From the NCBI RefSeq assembly GCF_008831285.2, contig NW_022204657.1, forward strand, positions 1-46,974: a stretch of 46,974 nt of DNA, written 5' to 3'. Below are positions 32,445-44,849 of this stretch, in pieces. The notes below the pieces were generated by a model. That model had not been told where the DNA came from. It did no database searches and saw only the letters and a program-made list of their open reading frames with translations. The first letter of the stretch is position 1, and each line of letters begins with the position of its first letter. Both the position numbers and the translations under genes were made by a program. The DNA comes from Nymphaea colorata. Lineage: Eukaryota > Streptophyta > Magnoliopsida > Nymphaeales > Nymphaeaceae.

Positions 32445-33125
32445 TTGAAATACTTCTCATATAGCTAAAAGAAAAAATACGATGAATCTTTGGACGACCC
32501 TACCACCATGGACCTCACTCTTACTACCAAGATATTGATCTCTCTTTCGATCGGATTCCTAAACATCAGTCGGCTGCTCATCACCTTCATCCCGCTGAAC
32601 CAACGTAGAAAAATAGAAGAAGCGTTAAAATAAGTCAATCTCACTATAGTCGAGGAAAAATATTTTGGAAAGATATATGACTCAAAATGGAATAAAAATA
32701 ATGAAATCGTCAATCCAATACCCTAGCCTCAAGTCAATGACAACAATAATAATAACAACAAATCTTACAGATCATCGAAGAATGAAAAAAAATCATAAAA
32801 ACCGAAAAACGATAACTCTATACGGATGAAAGTGGAAGAGCACATAGAGATAAACTTAGGATCTTTATTATCCAGTGAGGCAGGTCATCGTAAGTTCGCA
32901 TTTTACCGTAACATCGAGATAAACTACAATGTGTAGACCACCTAATTGACGGCTATAAGCGAGGATGATGGAAAGACAACCACACAGCTGCTTGCAGAGA
33001 TTATCATTATCGACGATTTGATGCTTCAACTGATCTTCGAGGATGAATAGGATCCCATGTTTGTCAAATTTAAGTCCAAAAAAGATAAGGAACTTTTCAT
33101 CAATTATATTTATCTTGAATCGTGA
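32421..33125 (+). CDS. Unknown protein with Asn-rich linker
   Basis: 234 aa, intact frame with several UAR Glu codons. N-terminal part has a hydrophobic segment (KILISLSIGFLNISRLLITFI, residues ~36-56) that could be a membrane anchor or a buried helix. A poly-Asn/Ser/Lys linker (residues ~110-145) leads to a C-terminal globular region (EEHIEINLGSLLSSEAGHRKFAFYRNIEINYN ... LLAEIIIIDDLMLQLIFEDEEDP). Not recognised. The ATG lies inside the first codons of the opposite-strand gene, so the two must share an extremely short divergent promoter or overlapping transcripts. Confidence 0.55.
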
Positions 33126-33169
33126 TAATTATGCAATTTGATTGATGTATACTTATCAATAGGATATAT

Positions 33170-36100
33170 ATGGAGGTAAGAATTAATTGCTCGAAAGATA
33201 ATAAAAATTGCCAAACTTTCTGCCAGGTCATATGAAAAAGCTATCATATTATAAGATTGATTGTCGTTGATTTTATTGTTGCTTTATTGATATGAATATT
33301 AACATTTCTTGCATTTTTATCAACCTTAATAATCCATATACTTGTAATTCCAAAGCATGCAAGTCGAGCATTATGATGATATGTGCGAGATGGGTGATCT
33401 CAATTAATAATCAATCCTCAGCAACCTTGCAGGCCGTTATAAAAAGGACCAAATTTTTACATATATCGGGCCTACTTTGCTCGCCGTCAATCCCTATCGA
33501 ACAATCCCACAACTATTCAACGAAGAGCTGACTGCACAGATGACAGAAGATATAATGAAAGGGAATTTGGCGGGATCCCCGCATATCTATCTCATTGCAG
33601 GCAAGGCCTTTCACAATATGAAAAATAATAAATAACCCAAGCAATCCATCATTATCTCTGGAGAATCAGGAGCAGGGAAGACAGAATCAACAAAGTATTG
33701 CATGCAGATCTTGACCAAACTCAGCAATAAAAAATCTCATGCCATATAAAGGAAAATTCTTGCTTGCAATCCTTTGCTGGAGGCATTCGGAAATAGCAAG
33801 ACTGTACGCAACTAAAATTCCAGCAGATTTGGCAAGTACGTTCAGATTATTTTCGGAAAAGACAATACGATTAAAGGAGCTAAGATCAAAACTACCTTTT
33901 ATAAAAAAGTCGAGTGACTATGGTCTCAAAAAAAGAAAGAAACTTCATGTATTCTATGCGCTGACCTCTTCTAAACAATATGGAGTGAAACCAGCCTAAA
34001 GCTATGCCTATTTGAGCAGTAGTGAGTGCTATAGTGCAAATAATATTAATGATGAAAAAAATTATTCGCAAATAAAGCAATCTTTTATCGATATCGGATT
34101 CACGTAAGGTGAGCAATAAAAGATATGGAAAATGTTATTAGCCATACTGGAGTTAGGGAACATCTAATTCGATGATGCAAATCATCAGTAAAACGAAAAT
34201 AATCCCTGCACAATCATCGATAAAAGTTCCCTTTCCTTTATCTCCTAAACTCTTTAACTTTCCCAATAAAAATTATAGAAAATTCTTCTCATCAAAACAA
34301 AGATATACCCAAAATAGGTCCATTACGTCCGATGAAGAAGATATAATGCCTTACAAACCGAAACACATTAAGCAAAGCAATTTACAATTCCATTTTTCAA
34401 TTCATTATCGATAAGATATAAATTGCCCTTAATCCTAATAACCAAGAGGACAGCTATGAAATAATCACTGACTTGACCCAGTCAGTTACCAGCTATTGCT
34501 AGATCAGCATTCTTGATATATTCGGTTTTGAAAATTTCGAGAAAAATTCCATAGAGCAAATTTGCATAAATTTTACCAACGAAAGACTTCTTGCACAATA
34601 CAACCAAAAAGTATTTGAGAGCTAGATTAACATCCTAAAGGAAGATGGGCTTTAGGACCAAATCAGCGGTATTGTTCCGCCATCCAACATGTCAATCATC
34701 ACAAGATTGACATAGATTTTCGATATAATCAATGAACAAACGCCAAGACCGCAATTCACATAGAGGAATATGGTTGCAACTCTGAAAACGAAATACTAAA
34801 AAAGCAATTAGATAACCTTCGAGAAGATCAAATAAGACATATTTAAAGTTAGTCATTCGCCTTGCATGGTCAGTTATTCTATCAACTAATTCAAAATCAA
34901 AAATCAAGATTAGCTCACCCCATAGATAAATGATATCTGCATGAAGATCCTTCCGAATACTGATATAATACCTCAAGAGGGGAATAAGAAGAGCAAAACC
35001 ATTCTGAGAAAGTTTGCAGATAGAATATAAGAGCTAATCAAGAAGCTATCATAAGGAACGAATCACTTTGTCAGATGCATAAAGCCAAATTAGGAAAAGA
35101 AATAAAATTTTATTAACTAATCATACATGAAGACTCAAATCAAATATTTGGGTGTTTTTTAGACCATCAAGATAAGGAAAGCCATTTTTCCAGTCAGGAA
35201 AGCATATGAATAATTCTCAAGATGCTACCAATAGATTTTCAGTGAGCCAAAGGCAAAACTCATAGGTAAGCTGCAAAGATTATCCTGCACGAAATTAAAG
35301 CTCCTTAGAGCTCTTACCGGTTTGGAAACAATAGAGTCTATCTTAATAACGATATAAACGATTAATTGCAAAAACGGCTTCAAATTTATATGAAATTCGG
35401 ACTGAAAAAGCAATATTTATCCAACAACGATATCGGATTTATCACTGTAGGAGTCTATTGCAAAGGACAGTCAAAGAGATAATAAAAGAGATAAAAAAAA
35501 GAAAAAGGATTTAAAGATTTGATAACCTTTGCTCAAAGATAATCTTACGTAAGAGATAATACTTTCTCTTTACGTCTTTGCATTACATAAAGGAAGTAAG
35601 TTCATAGAGATACCAAGAAATGCTGTAAAAACAAGAAAAATAAGAAAAAAAAGAAAAATAAGACAAAGAAATCCCACAATTTCCCATTTAAAACGGATCA
35701 AATACCTTTTATACTTAGCCATTACCCAACCTTCGCAACAAGCCTGTTCAATTTCATAACCCAAGCAGCATAATAATCGATCGATACGAGAATGAACTTA
35801 TGGAAAGGACTAAAGCATTGGAGCAGCGAATCATCACTCAGGAGGAAACCTTTGAAAATTAGAAACTGAGACTATAGAAGCAAAAAAATGAGCAATTTTA
35901 AGTAATGACTAAATGCATACATGAATTATAGTCCCTAATCACCTAAAAAGAAAATACAAACAAAGAACTTAATTAAAAAGTTAACTTTTTTGAAGCTTAA
36001 TTGCAGGAAAAATCGTAATTGATAAATAAATTGACGATTATGAATGAGCAATTGCATTCACAAAAGCAACAACTAATAGAAGAAAAATAATTCTTGATTG

Positions 36101-37007
36101 CTGAAATCAATTTGAAAGATAAAAATGTAGACTAATTGAAAAAATAAGTAAGTGAAATAACTATGAAACTTTTAAAGGTATTAGCTTAGGTTCAATCTTA
36201 GCATGATCAAATATAACAGAATCAAAGGAACAGTCAATAGTAGTTGAGTAGATAAAGGGATGACTTGAACAAGAAGATTAAATTTCTTTAAGAAAATGTG
36301 AAACAATATGAATCCATAATCACCAAATACAAGGCCTAAAAGGAAGCTTTTATCAAAGAAAAGTAATAATTACACAAAAAATCCTTGATAAAATGGTAAT
36401 AGTGGATGATCCAAACGCCACAACCTAGCAAAAGTAAATGAGGAGTTGAGTAAAAAGGATCAATAGATAAAAAGATTGAAATAAAAGATCGTATTTTTGT
36501 AAAGTGAAGCCATCGATTTCCTTCAAAGATAGAATCGAAAATCACAAGAATTATATGAGCTTTAGCTAAAGATTTACACTGAATAAACTAATTTGCATAG
36601 GGACTATTCCAACGCAGAGCTGGTCCTCAAAGATCTAAAAATTGAATAACTAAAATAGCCTTAGCTCTCGAAAAGCAGAAAGTAGCAACACTATAGTAAA
36701 CCGAAAAGAAATTAACAAAAAAATTGAATAACCATCTTAAGTAGGTGGCAGAATTCAACAATAAGATCAACATAGCCAACCAGAAATTCAATAGTGACCA
36801 TCTCGCCATCAAAGAATACCAAGCAAAGATAGCGAGACTGTAGAAATCCCTTAAAGCCAAGGAGGAAAAGCTAAAATCATCTAACCTGAAGACTAGTTGA
36901 CCCGGTAATAGATAATATACTTCTTGAGGGTATATCAGCAAGACTTGACCTAAAATTAGCGTATAAACCTGAAGCAATAGATAATGAGGGCAATAGATGA
37001 TAAATGA
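33170..37007 (+). CDS. Unconventional myosin heavy chain
   Basis: Roughly 1,250 aa. Motor: [31 protein letters not shown]-loop [37 protein letters not shown] (switch I), [32 protein letters not shown] (switch II), [27 protein letters not shown] and [19 protein letters not shown]. One IQ-like motif ([13 protein letters not shown]), a basic stretch, then a long coiled coil to the end. Glu in YLLEKSR, GVFET, KPNE and VFESE is TAA or TAG. A 20-nt intron at 33344-33363. Single-base gaps near 33893, 33947 and 36898, and more in the loop and tail (34230-34330, 36600-36760). ATG at 33170 (22-nt intron possible at 33176) or 33292; the 5' end is uncertain. ATP-driven actin motor; cargo unknown. Confidence 0.9.
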
Positions 37008-37055
37008 TCGATGTTATTAGTTTTAAATTCATAATATTCCTTATCTTATAACACA

Positions 37056-40000
37056 ATGTAGAATCGGATAAAATCATCAAGTCTAGAAAAATAGTCAGGC
37101 AACCTGCACGAAAAATCCCAAAAGGACATCAAGCAAGAATAAAATAAACTGCATGTACCCATGAAGAAAGGAAAAATCACCCTGGGAGTATGCGCCATGC
37201 AAAAAAAAGTACAATCGAAACCGATGAAAGAGATACTGTCGAGGATCAAATGCAAAGAAATATAGATCGTGGAGATGTGGTCATGCCTTCAGCATCATTG
37301 GTCAGTAAAAAATCTCTTATTAAGCTTTGGCCAAAAGTGGATGCCATGATCTGTTTCTACTCCGATGGCTTTCCCTACCTCATGGCATGGAAATACGTCA
37401 AGGCTCATAACCCATTCCTAATCAACAGTCTCGACAAGCAGCAACTTCTCTGGGATAGAACTGTAGTCTATGATATTCTGAAAAAAATCAAAGTGCCGGT
37501 CGCCAAGCATTATTACATCTTCCAAGATTTAAACTATATCGATGAGATCGAGGCCAAGGGATTTGGAAATATCTTGCCCGATCCACTAGGTTTTTATCAC
37601 ATAATTTAGACCTTAGGCCCCTAGACACTTCGATCTGAAGGTGCGCTCCGTATAGTCATCGGGTTAGTATCTTCAAAAACCTCTAAAGCAAAAAATGCGT
37701 TCAAGCAATAGTCAAAATTTGCTTGCAAGTCCCCTTTAAAATTCCCCTGCACATGAAAACCACCTTTTGAGCAAAATAAAATAGGAAGAATAGACTCATA
37801 GCCACCACGCGAACGCATCCAAGGAATCCCCGCCTGAGTCACTTCCCAAATTCAAGAATAAGTATTCTTAGATAGAGCTTATCGAGGAAGAAAAAGATGT
37901 CCCTACTCTTTTGAGAAGATTCGTGGAGAAAAGAAACGTCCATCTGAAGAACTATGAGATATAGGAGGGTGATGATTTCATACTGATTAGAAATGGAGAT
38001 CAAACCAAAAAATTGAAGAAACCGTTTGTTGAGAAGCCCTTTGACTCTGAAAACCACGAATATGTGTATACTATCCTTAGTCTATGGGCGGAGGAAGGAA
38101 GAAACTGTTCAGGAAGATCAAAGACCAGTCAAGTCTTTATGAAAACTTCAACGAAATTAGACGAGACGGGAATTACATTTACTAAGAATTTCTGCCGACC
38201 AACGCCTTTGACATAAAAGTCTACACAATTGGCCCCTATTACATGTATGCTGAAGCTCGTCGGTCGCCTACTTTGGACGGTGTCGTCCAAAGAAACGAAG
38301 AAGGGAAATAAGTGCGTTATCCTGTCATTCTAACTCCAGACGAAAAGTTCATCTGCAATAAAATTGTGCAATAATTCTAGCAAGAGGTATGTGGATTTGA
38401 CTTATTGAGAGCTAATGGCCGATCATATGTGTGTGACGTCAATGGATGGTCATTCGTGAAGGGAAATCCGAAATATTGGGACGATTGCGCAGCCATCCTC
38501 AAGAAGAAGATAATAAACAAGTTTTTCCCAGGAAGGGACAATAAACCTTTGCTGGGAATCAACAGAAATGAGGATTAGTATGTGAATAAGGCATCACTAG
38601 ACTACATGAACCAAAAAGTGGAATAACTTAGATCAATCGTTTCCATCTTTAGGCATGGCGACCGTTCCCCGAACTCAAACTCAAGATAAAGACAACCGAC
38701 CAACGATTTTTAGATTACTTCAAAGAAACCAACAAAGACGAGCTCAAGTATAAGGATGGATCTAATTTGACTAAATTCTTGAGTATAGCGATCAGCATAA
38801 TCGCAGAATTAGACTAAAACGACCCCAACTTGAAGGATACCTTCAGATGAAGATAGTCCTTGAATCAAGAGGCCATTTCGATGGCTTGACTCGCAAACTG
38901 CAACTAAAAGTGCTTTAAAGGCACAGCGCAACTGTGGAAGGAGAGAAAGGAGCAGTCAAAAAGTATTGATTGTCTTGAAATGGGGAGGCGAGCTTTCGTA
39001 TACAGGATACCTAGACGCGATTGATCTAGGCAAAAAGATGAGAAACGAAAGATATGATGAGCACGATTGCCTCAGCTTGTATTCATCATACCGCCACGAT
39101 GTAAAAACCTATGCTTCCGACGAGGGAAGATGCATCAAGACTGCAGCAGCCTTTCTCAAAGGCTTTTTGAGCATTGAGGGTGAGCTGGCTCCCATAATTT
39201 CCAGCATGGTGATGGCTGACAGCAAGGCTCAAAGTAAAATTCAATCAATTTAGGACTGCTCGATTGCACAAGTCGCAAAACCATTCACCACTTACTGATG
39301 AGCTCCAGTAGCGTCTTTCTGAGATGCTGAACAGCGAGGAAGAACTGATGACAAATTACATTAAGTATGGCGGAGAGTCAGTTATCTCTGATGCGATGAA
39401 AGAAGTTATTATCAAGATTGGCCATCCCAGGAAGATGCTTCTTAGGTAAAATGCATATAATGTAGCTATATGAATGCTTGAAAGAACTTTCATAAGAGAT
39501 CAAGAGAGTCTATGAAGAAAATGGTAGCAAGAAGGCTTGAGCTAGAGAGCCAGTCGTCATTAAGAGCTGGTCGATGAAGAGTAAAAGTATAAGATATAGA
39601 AAATGCGAGGATATCATAATGATTGATAGTCGGTGGGTGAAGCTAGGAAATAATTCTACGATCCAGACCAAGCACGATATAACATCTCCAAAGTTCCCGA
39701 TATCTATGATACCATCAGACACGATCTCAGAAAGAACAGTCTGGTCTTCAAAAGGATGGACCAGGAGATGCTTGATAGATTGCACGAAACAGCTAAGACT
39801 CTTGCCCACTTCGTTGTCATCAATGAGTACGGAATAAACAATGACGAAAGATTGCGAGTTGCTCAGGAATCTGCTTGCCTTTGATTGAAAAAATGAAAGT
39901 GGATTTGATGTTTTGGATGGAAAAATCATCATAGGATATTCTGTGGAAATATCGTAACAATGCCGAAATATAAAACTGGAGACACATAAGAACAAGATTG

Positions 40001-40390
40001 TACTTCACATCTGCTTCCCATATGTACTCACTAATCAACATTCTCATCCTCGGATAGAATAAATTGCTCCTGCAAAAGACCCCAAGGAGGAAGCATAGAA
40101 GATAATAAACATCTTGTACATGGGATATCTCTCCCACATAGAATTTAGACTGTATTAAAACTTGAAAATGGAAGATAACGACCCAAACCGCTTCAGGCTT
40201 TAGATCTCTTTATCAACTGAGTATAAGCAAGCAAATAGATGAAATAATTCAGCTGGGAGGCGTAACGGGATTCACAATCAATTAGATCAATGATTTCTTC
40301 AAAGTTTTCCTTTCCAAGGGAAGCTAAAAATAGTCAAGCAATCCAGGCTCAGAGAAGACTTTGCCAACCAACACGGCCAAACATGATTGA
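37056..40390 (+). CDS. VIP1: Diphosphoinositol pentakisphosphate kinase/phosphatase (PPIP5K/VIP1)
   Basis: Roughly 1,110 aa. N-terminal ATP-grasp kinase: [134 protein letters not shown]-terminal histidine acid phosphatase-like part: [65 protein letters not shown]. The enzyme makes and removes the 1-diphosphate of inositol pyrophosphates, signals of phosphate and energy state. Start is ATG-TAG. Conserved Glu in YIYEEF and GKE are TAA. Several single-base gaps, for example near 37265, 37620-37900, 38080, 38690, 39290 and 40220. Confidence 0.9.
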
Positions 40391-40514
40391 ATTCATCAAT
40401 TAATTGTATTAATTGGAGTAATTATTATTGAAAAGCAATAAACGATCACTATAGATAGGAAAACCTTAAAATGGCGTAGTTTTGTTTAGTTTTCTCTGTA
40501 TAATCTTATTTATG

Positions 40515-41243
40515 TCATTTGTATAAGGTTTTAACCAAATTATTCAAGTAATAAGGTTTTTTGTTTTCATAATGGTATCTTCTCGGTAAACGTAGCTTCG
40601 AGGATATTTATTGTTTGGGAATGAGGCCTGTATCTTGAGCTTTATTGCACTTGATTGAAATTGGCAATCCTATCAGCTGATTTGCATGTAGCCTTGACGT
40701 ATATTACTAGTAAGCCTGTTGCTTTGATTATAAATGATTGGATGTATACTTTGCACTGCTTGGCCTTCTATTCGGCAATTCATAATCCACTGTTTTCAAG
40801 CGTTCTTTTCTTTAAGTTTGGGGATTAGATGGTAATTGTGGTTATTTTTTCTGAATATTTTGGTCCTTCTTAATCTTTGGTTGTTCATTTAACTAAGATA
40901 GTTGTCTAATTAGGTGTCTAGTTAAATTGTCTTTCTATCGATTTAGGATTTAGATTATGTTATTCTGCTATGTTCTCTCTTTTTTATTGAATTTGCAATA
41001 TCTTTGAGCTTTAATAGATGTTTATAGTGGACGATTTTATTCTATTGCCGAACTTCCTTGCAAAAAGGACAAGTGATTGTATGATTTATGGTTGCCTAAC
41101 CGTTAGCCATAATACTTCGAAGACAGTATCTGCAAATTGTGTGAAAATTACTGCAAATTATCATCGGTATGCGTGAGATTAGTTGAACGATTAGCTACAG
41201 ATTTGCATTAAAAATCATCGAAAAAAGCATCAATTTCAGCCAT
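40515..41243 (-). CDS. RING-finger protein (putative E3 ubiquitin ligase)
   Basis: About 243 aa. The N-terminus reads MAEIDAFFDDFECK, then a C3HC4-like RING: CKSC-type first pair, PMIICSNFHTICRYCLRSIMANG, and TITCPFCKEV. A Lys/Asn/Glu-rich helical middle and basic C-terminus follow. The original frame is open throughout, but the RING lies in another frame; three single-base gaps (two around 41170-41195, one near 40800) leave and return to the first frame, and sum to a whole codon. Substrate unknown. Confidence 0.65.
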
Positions 41244-41455
41244 TTTTATTACATCATTCCGATTAAATGTTGTCCATATAATTTAGAAGGGTGTTTATAA
41301 AAGTATTCAAACTTCTCTTAAAAATATTGAAGTATTAATTATTTGCTTAGTAAATAACTTTCCATATAAGATAAGCCTAATCCCTTTAATCAAGCTATTT
41401 ATGCTAATTATTCATTGCTATGGCAAATTATAGAGGATTATTAATCTAAATCCAA

Positions 41456-42257
41456 TCATAGATCTCGTGCAAAGTCAGAGAACCGGTTATACGCTCCAGG
41501 CCCAGGGGTAAAGGAAGGATCAGCGATGTGTTTTCTGGGGGAATGGGCAAAGGAATTAACTTTGCTATTCCTAAAATTGGAGAAATAGTATGATCCAGTC
41601 TTGTTGAATCCAGTCACCTTGGTGTCCTCATCTGCATATACTCAAATCTACACTTTCCTGGCCCAGGAGCCGTGTATTTTATCTACTCAAAACGGTTCGA
41701 ATGGCCGATCTTTCCGCATCGAGAGCTTGGGTACTTAGAAACAAAGTAGTTTCCAGAGTGGTTGAGGTCGGAAATGGTGGGATACTGTCCTGGTCCCAGA
41801 GGCTGTGTAAGATATTCGTTACATTCTTGCCCCTTTCCATAGGGTCTTAGTATTTTCCCCTAAAGCTGTAGCTCACTCGTCGGAAATCATGCTTGTCTGT
41901 TGAGTAATGATACTTTCCAGGTCCAGGAGTCTTTCTGACCTCGACTTCATTGACAGGTCCTTTTTTGTTATCATGTGAGAAGCTATATCCTTTTCTCTTG
42001 GCAACATTATCCTAGAAAAAACCGACTCTGGAGTAGTTGTTGGGTGGCGGATTTCTTTCCTTATTTTAAAGGGAATATTTGTTGCCATATCCGAAGGAGG
42101 TGGCTCTTTTGCCCAATGCGCTGACTCTACTCTCATAATAAGGCGCCTTGGAAACATAATCCCTGGAGCCGAAACGTTCAGATTTGGGGAAGGAGTAGAG
42201 CTGCTTAAATCTCGAGTTGTTCAAAGGTGAGCGGTTGGTCTATGCAAAGGTGGGCAT
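41456..42257 (-). CDS. STPGR (SHIPPO-type) repeat ciliary protein
   Basis: About 267 aa carrying Pro-Gly-Pro repeats: TPGPGKYHYST, PLGPGQYPTISD, APGPGKCRFE, TPGPGAYNRFSD, spaced ~50 residues and alternating with SYSF, NYFVSKYPSS and YYFSNFRNSK segments. STPGR proteins such as ODF3/CIMAP and STPG line or bind ciliary microtubules. Two single-base gaps (near 41850 at GGGG and near 41640); with them the length is 268 codons. TAG/TAA Glu at several places. Confidence 0.8.
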
Positions 42258-42380
42258 TCCTTGTGATTAATATAAATAAAATCTCTCAGATAATCGAGTA
42301 ACTATTGAAATAAAAATAATACAAATGTTAAGATTATGATTGTGTTTTGAAATGATAAATGTTCCATTTAGAAAGGGTAA

Positions 42381-42704
42381 TCAGCAGACAAAACACGATA
42401 ATAATTATACTTTTTGAACATGAAATCTATGCTAAGATAAATTCTTTCTATGCTTGTTTCGATACTTGGCTATTCGTTCTTTCTAGAGTATAACTGCCTT
42501 GGCTTTCCTTTCGAGCAAGGCATCAAAATTTCCTCCATGGCTTTGCTTGAAAAGGATGCCTTTTTAAGGCTCATAGACTGAGCAAAGAAGGACGAAAGCT
42601 AAAGCGATTGTCGATTATTCGGATTCTAAACTATTTTCTTCTATTATTTTCTTATCTCATTCATCTTCATAGGCATTTGCAAGCTTGCCGCAACTGATAC
42701 TCAT
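42381..42704 (-). pseudogene. Unknown ORF with one internal TGA
   Basis: 108 codons in one frame from ATG 42704 to the TGA at 42381, broken only by a TGA at codon 16 (after NAYEDE). The part after it is protein-like: SLESEESTIALAFVLLCSVYEPEKGILFKQ then SHGGNFDALLERKAKAVILEKERIAKYRNKHRKNL. No GT-AG intron removes the TGA. It could be a pseudogene, a gene with an unseen upstream exon, or a base error. Not recognised. Confidence 0.4.
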
Positions 42705-42853
42705 CTAAGCTAGCCTTATCTTTCGACTTTTGAAAAAACAATCTGGTCGAAGATGATATTAATCATGCGAAAAATGAATGGAAAATGCGAATATTAAATC
42801 GTTTGGAGCGCAAGTTTATCAATCAATATTTTGCCACTCTCTTATAATTACCA

Positions 42854-43129
42854 ATGATTATATCGACTCATGATTTGTTGATTTTGAAAGCCAAGCTCAT
42901 GACTATCCATAATGAGCATGTGCGTCCTTTTGATGTCTGGCTTTGGTATTAGGACCTCTAGGGCCCCTATTCCACAAGAGGCCTCTACAAATCTTTGCGT
43001 GAAGCTTCCGGGAAGGAAACGCATGCCTCCATCTCCATCCATCATCCTTAATCTATCCGGTATGCCTCAATCCACAAGCTCAAAGCAAAGGAATATGGAC
43101 TGGATAAAAGAATAATCAAAATGAGATGA
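42854..43129 (+). CDS. Unknown small protein
   Basis: 91 aa, intact frame: HNEHVRPFDVWLWYEDLEGPY and STRGLYKSLREASGKETHAS, with two TAG-Glu codons in WYEDLEGPYS. Ordered, aromatic composition suggests a real protein. It ends 87 bp before the CobW gene on the same strand. No family recognised. Confidence 0.45.
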
Positions 43130-43216
43130 TTTCGGTGAATAGCCTAGGCCTGCTTCTGAGCCCTTGGCAGTTGAAATAGATGAGATGTTGTTGGGATCAT
43201 AATATTAAAAAAAGAG

Positions 43217-44572
43217 ATGCTGAAGGTGATCGTTCTATCGGCTTTCTGGGCTCAGGCAAGACCACTCTTGTGAAGCATATCCTCACCAATAGTTCCTCGA
43301 AGAGGGTGGCGGTGATCTTGAACGATATCAGCTAATTCGATATCGATTTGGAGCTGGTCAAGGATAGGCATCTGAGCGTGAAGCGGCAAAAGGACATTGT
43401 GGAGATCAGCAACGGTTGCATTTGCTGCACTCTCAAGGAGGATATGATCAAGGAAGTTAAAAAGCTTTCTAAATCGAAAAGATTCTAATATCTTGTTATT
43501 GAGGCCACTGGCGTCTCAACTCCTCTCCCAATAGCACAGGCCTTCGCCTATACCCCTGGAATCAACAAATACGCTGAAGTCTACGCCATGATTACCGTCA
43601 TCGATGCATAGAACTTTGAAAAACAGATTATCTCTGATGAGATGGTTGAGGATGAGGACAAGCAAAATGGGACTGCTTCCAGGAAGAGGAAGGAAAGGTA
43701 AGCGCAAAGAGGAGATGAAGAATGAGGAGAAACCTACAATTGCCTAACTGATGATTGACCAACTTTAAATCGCAGATTTGGTGCTCATCAATAAGACTGA
43801 TCTTGTGACAAAGAAACAACTTGCTGATGTTGAGGGCTACATCCAGGGCATCAATCCAAACTCAGAGATCATGAAGAGTCGTTATTCTGAAGTAAATCTC
43901 TAAGAGATTTTCAAGAAGAGGTTTAATCTGGAGCAGGCCTAGGTCTGTCAAAGATGGATTGCTGAGAGAAACAAAACCGAAGATATTCCAGAAACAGTGA
44001 AGTTCAACATCTCCAGCTTCATCTACCAGGTTCGCCGGCCTTTCGACCCTGTCAAGTTCCACGCCCTTATCACTAGTGAAAAATACTGGCCCTTTTGGTT
44101 CAAGATTACACGGGCAAAGGGGTTCTTCTGGCTTGCCAATTACCCTAAATTTGAGTTCTTGATCCACAAGGCCGGCAGCAGGATAATCTACTCAATCTAA
44201 AAGCCATGGTATGTCGAGATGCCCAAGAGCCAATGGGTTTCTGACAAAAAGGAGCTGAAGGAATTCCAAGGATTTATCAAAAAGTATTGGCAATAGCCCT
44301 ACGGTGACAAGAGAAACGAGATTGTCTTCATCAGCAAGGACCTTAATCGCGAGGAGATTTGCGAGACTCTTGATGCCTGCTTGGTCCCAGAGTCCCTTTT
44401 ACAGAAATACGAAGATTCTTATCGGGAAATCGTTGATCCATTCGGCTACCAGTGGAAATAGGCCATCTCCTTCTTCGAAGAGAATGGACTGCTGCTTGAA
44501 AATGACGAGGAATGGGAAGAGGTCGAAGATGATGAGATTTAAGAGGAATCAGAGTACGTTCCAGCATAATGA
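43217..44572 (+). CDS. CobW/COG0523 GTPase (metallochaperone family)
   Basis: About 451 aa. G3E GTPase landmarks: MLKVIVLS then [14 protein letters not shown] (Walker A), [16 protein letters not shown] (E is TAA where relatives have ND-x-SE), the metal-binding [12 protein letters not shown] (C-x-C-C), [44 protein letters not shown] (E is TAA; NKTD guanine specificity), and the C-terminal domain [31 protein letters not shown]. These GTPases deliver Zn or Co to client enzymes; the client is unknown. One base missing near 43241 in the P-loop run-up and a +1 shift near 43700 in the Lys/Arg-rich insert. Acidic tail. Confidence 0.88.
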
Positions 44573-44849
44573 TTGACCATATCATTCAATATTGATAAAT
44601 CAGAAAAATATTCATAAGCAATAGATAATACCTTTTTGCTTAATATTTATCTTCGCAAGCTTTTTTCGTTTTAGATCATATGAAAGTTAGGATTAACTAT
44701 TTTATTTATGGATCGTTTATCTTCATTTTAAATATTAGGAAATTATAAGTGTACAGATAATATATTTCTATTGATTATCTTTAAATAATTTCTTTATTTT
44801 TTTGATAATTGATTATTTAGTGGTTTAGAAGCCTTCATTTCGAAGTGAA

